A stretch of 34,205 nucleotides of DNA from an uncultured Eggerthellaceae bacterium (GTDB lineage Bacteria; Actinomycetota; Coriobacteriia; Coriobacteriales; Eggerthellaceae). The notes below the pieces were generated by a model. It saw only the letters and a list, made by a program, of their open reading frames with translations, did no database searches and had not been told where the DNA came from. This document shows positions 29,896 through 34,205 of the stretch, in pieces. Made by a program: the position numbers and the translations under genes. Position 1 is the stretch's first letter. Each line of letters begins with the position of its first letter. The stretch lies in NCBI GenBank assembly GCA_910577495.1, contig CAJTML010000010.1, forward strand, positions 1 through 34,205, written 5' to 3'.

Positions 29896-31230
29896 TTACG
29901 CAGCTTTTCGCGCAGCCTTGCGCTTCTGTATAGCATCAACTGAGGTTGCAACCGCTGCATCTCCCGTGACGTTTACCACCGTGCGCATCATGTCCAGAAT
30001 GCGGTCGACACCAGCCACCAGCGCTACGCCCTCAACAGGAAGCCCAACCGAGGTGAGCACCATAGCAAGCATGATCATGCCGCTGCCTGGAACGCCCGCG
30101 GTGCCAATAGAGGCCAACACCGAGGTCATCACGATGGTGAGCTGCTGGCCAAGGCTTAAGTCAATGCCGAACACCTGCGCGATAAAGATTGCGCAAACTC
30201 CCTGATAAATGGCGGTGCCGTCCATGTTGATCGTGGCGCCCAGCGGCAGCACAAACGATGTCACTTCTTTGGAAACGCCAAGCTTTTCGGTGCACTCCAT
30301 GTTGATAGGTAGCGTACCCATTGACGAAGCCGAAGCAAATGCGAAGCCCATAACCGGCATTTCGCCCTTCAAAAACTTGAGTGGATTCATACGGGCAAAC
30401 AGCTTAATGATGCCCGAATATACAAACGCAATCTGACATGCCATGGCAATGTAGGCCACCACTATCAGCCAGAGAAGCGGGCGCAACACGTCAATGCCGT
30501 TGTTCGCAATCACGGGGCAGATCAGGCCAAACACACCAAACGGCGCCACTAAAATGATGCCGCGCATGATGGCAATGCACACATCCGAAAGCGAGTTGCA
30601 CACCGCAATAACCGGCTTGGCCTTCTCACCTGCGGCAATCATACCAAAGCCAAACACCACTGCAATTACAATCACTTGCAGCATGGTGGCATCAGCCATG
30701 GGCTGCACAAAGTTGCTCGGGAACATATTGACCAGCGTGTCAATGAGCGTCGGCGGCGTGGTGGCTTCGTAGGAAATCTCGTCGGTGGGCATCGTGTAGC
30801 CAGCGCCTACATTCAAAATATTGGCGAAGACCAGCCCCAACGTCACAGCGCAAGCGGTGGTGCCGAGGTAAAACAACACCGTCTTGCCACCGATGGCGCC
30901 GACTTTTTTGACGTCGTCAAGTGAGACCACGCCCGCAATAATGGAGAAGAGCACGAGCGGTACGACAATCATCTTGATGAGGTTCAAAAAGATGGTACCG
31001 AAAGGCTTGATGTAGGTATCGGCAATTTCGGGGGAGCCTTGCAGCGCAATGCCAGCTAGGATGCCCAAAATGAGCGCGATGAAAATCCAGGTAGTCAGCG
31101 ACAGTCGCTTGAACCACGGCTTGGTGGGCTTGGTTGGCTTGGTAGGCTCGGTGGATGTATCGGCGTGCTCGCTTGTGTGCAGGTCGGTTTGCTCGTTGGC
31201 GTGCTCGTTTGACAATGCGGTTTCGCTCAT
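29896..31230 (-). CDS. Dicarboxylate/amino acid:cation symporter (DAACS family)
   Basis: The start is the ATG at 31228-31230 (AAAGG upstream), giving 444 residues. The hydrophilic N-tail of ~50 residues includes a (TKP)3 repeat. Multiple membrane helices follow, with the family's re-entrant loop motifs: ASASSMGTLPINMECTEKLGVSKEVTSFVLPLGATINMDGTAIYQGVCAIFIAQ (HP1/TM7 with NMDGT). Later LASIGTAGVPGSGMIMLAMVLTSVGLPVEGVALVAGVDRILDMMRTVVNVTGDA (HP2 and the TM8 Asp/Arg region) is typical of glutamate or C4-dicarboxylate carriers of the GltP/DctA type. The exact substrate cannot be read. It could supply dicarboxylate for the neighbouring fumarate-reductase-like gene, but they are separated by a terminator and have distinct promoters. 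Confidence 0.93.
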   Translation of the reverse strand: MSETALSNEHANEQTDLHTSEHADTSTEPTKPTKPTKPWFKRLSLTTWIFIALILGILAGIALQGSPEIADTYIKPFGTIFLNLIKMIVVPLVLFSIIAGVVSLDDVKKVGAIGGKTVLFYLGTTACAVTLGLVFANILNVGAGYTMPTDEISYEATTPPTLIDTLVNMFPSNFVQPMADATMLQVIVIAVVFGFGMIAAGEKAKPVIAVCNSLSDVCIAIMRGIILVAPFGVFGLICPVIANNGIDVLRPLLWLIVVAYIAMACQIAFVYSGIIKLFARMNPLKFLKGEMPVMGFAFASASSMGTLPINMECTEKLGVSKEVTSFVLPLGATINMDGTAIYQGVCAIFIAQVFGIDLSLGQQLTIVMTSVLASIGTAGVPGSGMIMLAMVLTSVGLPVEGVALVAGVDRILDMMRTVVNVTGDAAVATSVDAIQKRKAARKAA

Positions 31231-31272
31231 TGCTGGCCTTTCGCGGAGGTATGTTGTAAGGATAGCTTTCCT

Positions 31273-31302
31273 ATTATAGGACGCTTGTAGGTCAGCGCGC
31301 AA
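31273..31302 (-). promoter_or_regulatory. Promoter of the symporter gene
   Basis: On the minus strand, TTGCGC (31297-31302) and a perfect TATAAT (31273-31278) are 18 bases apart, 42 bases before the start codon. The -35 box touches the T-run of the preceding terminator. Confidence 0.5.
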
Positions 31303-31367
31303 AAAGACACCTCGCGGTAACGCGGCGGCTCATGTTGGGTGAGCGTGTCGCGTACCGGAGGTGTCTT
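31302..31367 (-). terminator. Long hairpin terminator after the FAD reductase
   Basis: AAGACACCTC (31304-31313) pairs with GAGGTGTCTT (31358-31367), CGGTA with TACCG and CGCG with CGCG, so about 19 pairs are interrupted by two single-base bulges. An inner GCTCA/TGAGC hairpin (31328-31344) fills the loop. On the minus strand it ends in TTTTT at 31301-31305. It stops transcription of the reductase before the symporter promoter. Confidence 0.85.
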
Positions 31368-31388
31368 GGAGGGCTAAAGTGTCACCCG

Positions 31389-33071
31389 TTACTTCGCCAG
31401 CTGTTCGCCAAGGACATAACCCAAGGTCAGGCAGCGGCCATGGCTGATGCCGGGGCATACCATGGGGTAGTCGTTGGAGAAGAAGTTGCCCGCAGCATTG
31501 CCGACGGCATACAAGCCCTGGATGGCTTCGCCCTCAGCGGAGCAGACGTTCATGGCGCTGTCCACGTTCAAACCGGATGCACATGAGAGCAGCGCGGCGG
31601 TCACCTGCGAGGCGTAGAACGGTGCCTTCGCAATGGGGAAGAGGTTGGCGGCGTCTTTGCCGAAGTCCTCGTCAGCGCCCTTTTCGGCTAGCTCATTGTA
31701 GCGCGCAACCGCATCGGCCAAGTTGTCGGCAGGAACGCCCATGGCGGCTGCCAGCTCTTCGATGGTGTTGCCGGTCACTGACGCGCCCGTCTCCAGGCAC
31801 ATCTCCATTTGCTCATCGGGCGTGTAGCCAAGCGTCGGGTCGAAAGGACCAGACGTGCTTCCACTGTATTGCGAAAGTTGCGTCATTTTGTCCAGCTCAG
31901 AGGCGAAATCGGCATCCATGACCGTCCAGACCACGTGTCCCGGTGCCGTCATGTAGGCGTTGGTGATACCCGGCAGCGGAGCATCTTCGTTGCAGAAGCG
32001 CTTGCCGTCTTTGTTGACGCGCATGAATGCGTACGTGCCACACGCGCCGCCACCCATGATGGGGTGAATCATAGCCGCCGCAGAACCCTTCTGCATGCTG
32101 CCGCCCACCCAGTAAGCCATGTTCACGTGGTCGCCGGTGTTGGCACCTGCGGGGTTGTACACACTTGCAGCCGTCTCTTTGAGCATGGGAGCCCACTTCT
32201 CAACCATGTCAGGATTGCCGGCGAAGTCACCCGTTGCCAACACAACGCCCTTCGGCGCATTGAACTGCACGTATCCGTCTGCACCCTTGCAAACAACGCC
32301 CACAACAGCGCCTGCGTTGTCGGTGATGAGCTGCTCGGCGGGCATGGTATAGAAGATTTCGCCACCAGCTTTCGTGCCACGCTCAAGCATGGCTTCTACC
32401 ATTGTTTGGTTGCACACGCCGTTGCCCAGCTCAGCTGCGCCAAAATTGTGAGTCACCGGGTAGGTGCGATACCAGCAGCCATCGCCGTCGGTGTTTGACG
32501 TGTCGGCTTGATACATCTCAACGGTGTAGCCCATGCCGCGCATCATATCAGTCAGATCGTCGAAGACGCGACCCGACTCATCTGCCCAGGTCTTGATGAG
32601 GTCGCCATTGACCTTATAGCCAGAGCTCACGACTAGGTCGTTGACTACTTTCGCCTTGTCAATCGTGATGCCGGCTTCCTGCTGAACCTTGGTGCCGATA
32701 GCCGCGCAGTCCATGCCGCGGGCGTTAGATGACTCGGTCTTTTCCACGAGCGCCGCCTTGAGGCCACTTTCGCACGCACGCATAAAGGTAGCTGAACCCG
32801 CGATGCCCGCGCCGACGATCACCACGTCGAAATCATGCGTGGCTGTAATTTGGTCAGCAGCAATGGGCTCGGGTGCCTTCTCCCAGCTGGCTCCCGCCGA
32901 GGTGCTGCTCGGTTGTGCGGCGGTGGTGCTTCCTGTTGTGGAGAGCTGCTCGGTGTCAGCAGGTGCGTTTGCCGCGCAGCCTCCCGCAACGGCCGCCATG
33001 CCCAGGCCGGCGCCTCCTACCAGCGCGCCTTTTAAAAACGTACGACGATTCATAGCAGTTTGATCTAACAT
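31389..33071 (-). CDS. Tat-exported FAD-dependent fumarate-reductase-like oxidoreductase
   Basis: The protein is 560 residues, starting at ATG 33069-33071 with GGAGG upstream. A second ATG six codons on would start at the RR motif. MNRRTFLKGALVGGAGLGMAAVAGGCAA is a twin-arginine signal peptide (a Cys after VAGG might be lipidated). The flavoprotein domain begins DVVIVGAGIAGSATFMRACESGLKAALVEK (GxGxxG, FAD). Conserved features include NPAGANTGDHVNMAYWVGGSM and a final YPMVCPGISHGRCLTLGYVLGEQLAK, typical of the FAD_binding_2 fumarate reductase/KSTD-like group. No haem-binding CXXCH motif is present, so a separate electron donor is needed. The substrate (fumarate, another unsaturated acid, or a plant/steroid-like compound) cannot be assigned. 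The divergent membrane gene at 33297 is probably its regulator. Confidence 0.9.
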   Translation of the reverse strand: MLDQTAMNRRTFLKGALVGGAGLGMAAVAGGCAANAPADTEQLSTTGSTTAAQPSSTSAGASWEKAPEPIAADQITATHDFDVVIVGAGIAGSATFMRACESGLKAALVEKTESSNARGMDCAAIGTKVQQEAGITIDKAKVVNDLVVSSGYKVNGDLIKTWADESGRVFDDLTDMMRGMGYTVEMYQADTSNTDGDGCWYRTYPVTHNFGAAELGNGVCNQTMVEAMLERGTKAGGEIFYTMPAEQLITDNAGAVVGVVCKGADGYVQFNAPKGVVLATGDFAGNPDMVEKWAPMLKETAASVYNPAGANTGDHVNMAYWVGGSMQKGSAAAMIHPIMGGGACGTYAFMRVNKDGKRFCNEDAPLPGITNAYMTAPGHVVWTVMDADFASELDKMTQLSQYSGSTSGPFDPTLGYTPDEQMEMCLETGASVTGNTIEELAAAMGVPADNLADAVARYNELAEKGADEDFGKDAANLFPIAKAPFYASQVTAALLSCASGLNVDSAMNVCSAEGEAIQGLYAVGNAAGNFFSNDYPMVCPGISHGRCLTLGYVLGEQLAK

Positions 33072-33171
33072 TTCTCCTCCTTTTGCTTGTCGTAAGCTGG
33101 CTTAACTGTACGGCTTGACCAGGGGGTGCAGCTACACATAGGGCGTGTGAACCTCTCACATAAAGCGGGTG

Positions 33172-33216
33172 AAAATACCCATACGCAGGTATTTTGCGGG
33201 GCGAAATTCGTATAAT
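33172..33216. promoter_or_regulatory. Palindromic operator and -10 box in the divergent reductase/sensor gap
   Basis: AAAATACC (33172-33179) and GGTATTTT (33188-33195) are perfect inverted arms with an 8-base spacer. A TATAAT at 33211-33216 lies 80 bases before the GTG of the sensor gene, and the right arm covers its -35 position. A second, shorter palindrome TGTGA-N5-TCACA lies at 33146-33160, and the motif CAGACG recurs three times at ~33227-33277. Confidence 0.5.
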
Positions 33217-33296
33217 TGATGCAAACACAGACGACGTGAGATGAGACAACATAAGCACAGACGATACAAACGCAGACGCGCTGTGGGGGAGGGACT

Positions 33297-34205
33297 GTGG
33301 TTATCGATACAAGCGTCATGCGACGCGTTCCACATTATTGTTATGGCTTCTTAATCTTTTTGGTGGTGAACGTCTATCTGCTCTGGGGTGTTGCGCTGCC
33401 AACGTCGCACACGCTCTCGGTGGCCGACTACGACGCCATCATTTTGCCGTTTCGGCTGGGCGCATCTTCAATGATGGCGGTGGTGCCCATGCTTATGTTC
33501 GCCCTTGAAGTAAGCGTGGCGAAGTCTCGCGCGCACCTGCAACGCGCGCTGCTTCCTTGTGCGGCGTTTGCCTCGGTAATCGGGCTGCTCTGCTTTGTTG
33601 GGGCTACCATCAGCCCCTATAGTGCGCTTTTGTACGGGCTTTCTGGGGTGCTGGTAGGCATTGGCAACGCGTGCTGCTTTTTGCTGTGGGGTGTGGTGCT
33701 TGCGCGCATGAGCGCCGAAGGGTGCACGTTTTTGCTCCTGCTATCAGGTGTGGGCTCAGGTGTTTTCAATCTCATTTTGTTCTCGGTGCCCAGCACGCTT
33801 GCGTATCCGATTGTGGCCATCTTGCTGGTCATGAGCTTGCTTGGCCTGCAGATGAGCCTCAACAAGCTTCCAGAGACAGTCGCCCCTGCACCTGAGCGCT
33901 CTCGTCGTGCGCGCGTGAAAGATCTTGTAGTGAGCCTCGGGCAGCCGCTTTTATGCGTGTGTGCGCTCGGACTTGCATTTAACGCCTTTCGCGAAATTGC
34001 CTTTGCGCAGGTGGGTGGAACGGCGCTCGTGAATACCATTTCTATGCTCGGACTGATTGTGGGCACTGGGGCGGTACTGGGTGTGCTCGTACTGTTTAAG
34101 GTAAAGGTGCCTGAAGTGAGTGGCATCTATCCGCTGGCCACGCTGGTGGTGGCTGCGTGCATGATTCCGTTTCCGTTTATGCCAGCAGAGTTCTGCCTTC
34201 CGTTT
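33297..34205 (+). CDS. Polytopic membrane protein resembling Eggerthellaceae LuxR-type sensor-regulators, 3' end outside window
   Basis: The reading frame is open from GTG 33297 (GGAGG 4 bases upstream) to the window edge: 303 residues, no stop. It is almost entirely hydrophobic. There are repeated membrane helices (YGFLIFLVVNVYLLWGVALP; SSMMAVVPMLMFALEV; ALLYGLSGVLVGIGNACCFLLWGVVLA; FLLLLSGVGSGVFNLILF), a basic loop (RSRRARVK) in the middle, then further helices. In Eggerthellaceae, such MFS-like membrane domains with a C-terminal LuxR DNA-binding domain are commonly divergent from Tat-exported FAD reductases. That helix-turn-helix would lie beyond base 34205, so the regulator call is inference. 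What is seen is a membrane protein. Confidence 0.75.
   Translation, partial: MVIDTSVMRRVPHYCYGFLIFLVVNVYLLWGVALPTSHTLSVADYDAIILPFRLGASSMMAVVPMLMFALEVSVAKSRAHLQRALLPCAAFASVIGLLCFVGATISPYSALLYGLSGVLVGIGNACCFLLWGVVLARMSAEGCTFLLLLSGVGSGVFNLILFSVPSTLAYPIVAILLVMSLLGLQMSLNKLPETVAPAPERSRRARVKDLVVSLGQPLLCVCALGLAFNAFREIAFAQVGGTALVNTISMLGLIVGTGAVLGVLVLFKVKVPEVSGIYPLATLVVAACMIPFPFMPAEFCLPF

Noticed and set aside
33146..33160. CRP/FNR-like site TGTGA-N5-TCACA
   Set aside because: Spacer is 5, not the 6 of CRP or the 4 of FNR (which also has different arms). Listed only as a minor palindrome.
1..34205. tRNA or rRNA genes
   Set aside because: No cloverleaf signature or rRNA-like text was noticed in the gaps when read on both strands. 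A tRNAscan run would settle it.

Overview
The window looks like chromosome from a Coriobacteriia actinobacterium, most likely Eggerthellaceae or a close relative. The evidence is a Tat-exported FAD-dependent fumarate-reductase-like enzyme divergent from a polytopic membrane protein resembling the sensor half of Eggerthellaceae LuxR-type regulators, a secreted lysozyme-fold protein of a type common in that group, a large single-chain PurL, and an AmaP/DUF2273/Asp23 cluster. The placement is inference from gene content. I could not run a database search. No rRNA, tRNA, recognisable transposase, phage gene or CRISPR array was seen.

Layout. Positions 1-325 hold the end of a CorC/HlyC-type protein. 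Positions 469-1439 hold a promoter, a structured leader and a secreted glucosaminidase-like protein. Positions 1578-2921 are two tandem TrkA-type K+ uptake regulators, followed by purB (2991-4334). PurB converges, with overlapping stop codons, on a Tat-signal protein (4331-5734), which is divergent from an OmpR-type two-component system (5856-8157). Next come purC, a small membrane protein and purL (8266-13622). After a terminator and an intergenic repeat element, a minus-strand block runs from 17467 to 14061: a MoaE-like protein, amaP, DUF2273, asp23 and a DUF2974 hydrolase. Positions 17648-20312 are lysA and hom, two steps of the aspartate-family pathway.

Positions 20573-26148 look like one operon: a zinc-ribbon membrane protein, a MarR regulator, a DUF5685 protein, a J-domain protein with a cysteine-rich tail, an Hsp70 and a GT2 glycosyltransferase. 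It is preceded by a TATAAT box overlapping a perfect AT-rich 20-bp palindrome. A 684-bp gene-free stretch full of repeats separates this operon from a convergent second GT2 glycosyltransferase (26833-28110), whose upstream region is an 8-bp tandem array. Then follow pyrE and a HAD phosphatase-like gene (28336-29792), a triple hairpin terminator, a DAACS dicarboxylate/amino-acid symporter (29896-31230), a long hairpin terminator, the FAD reductase (31389-33071) and the divergent membrane sensor running off the right edge.

The most interesting signals are outside the usual gene calls. (i) Two copies of a 233-bp intergenic element (13804-14036 and 26568-26800) have the same length, the same AAACGC...GCGTTT ends and well-conserved left ends, and both sit between convergent genes. 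(ii) A MarR-controlled Hsp70/J-protein/DUF5685 operon carries its own palindrome. (iii) An 8-bp repeat array directly abuts the Shine-Dalgarno of a glycosyltransferase. (iv) Three tandem, related terminators follow the symporter. (v) A divergent reductase/sensor pair has an AAAATACC-N8-GGTATTTT operator candidate. Purine (purB, purC, purL), pyrimidine (pyrE) and lysine/threonine synthesis (lysA, hom) are the recognisable metabolic themes.
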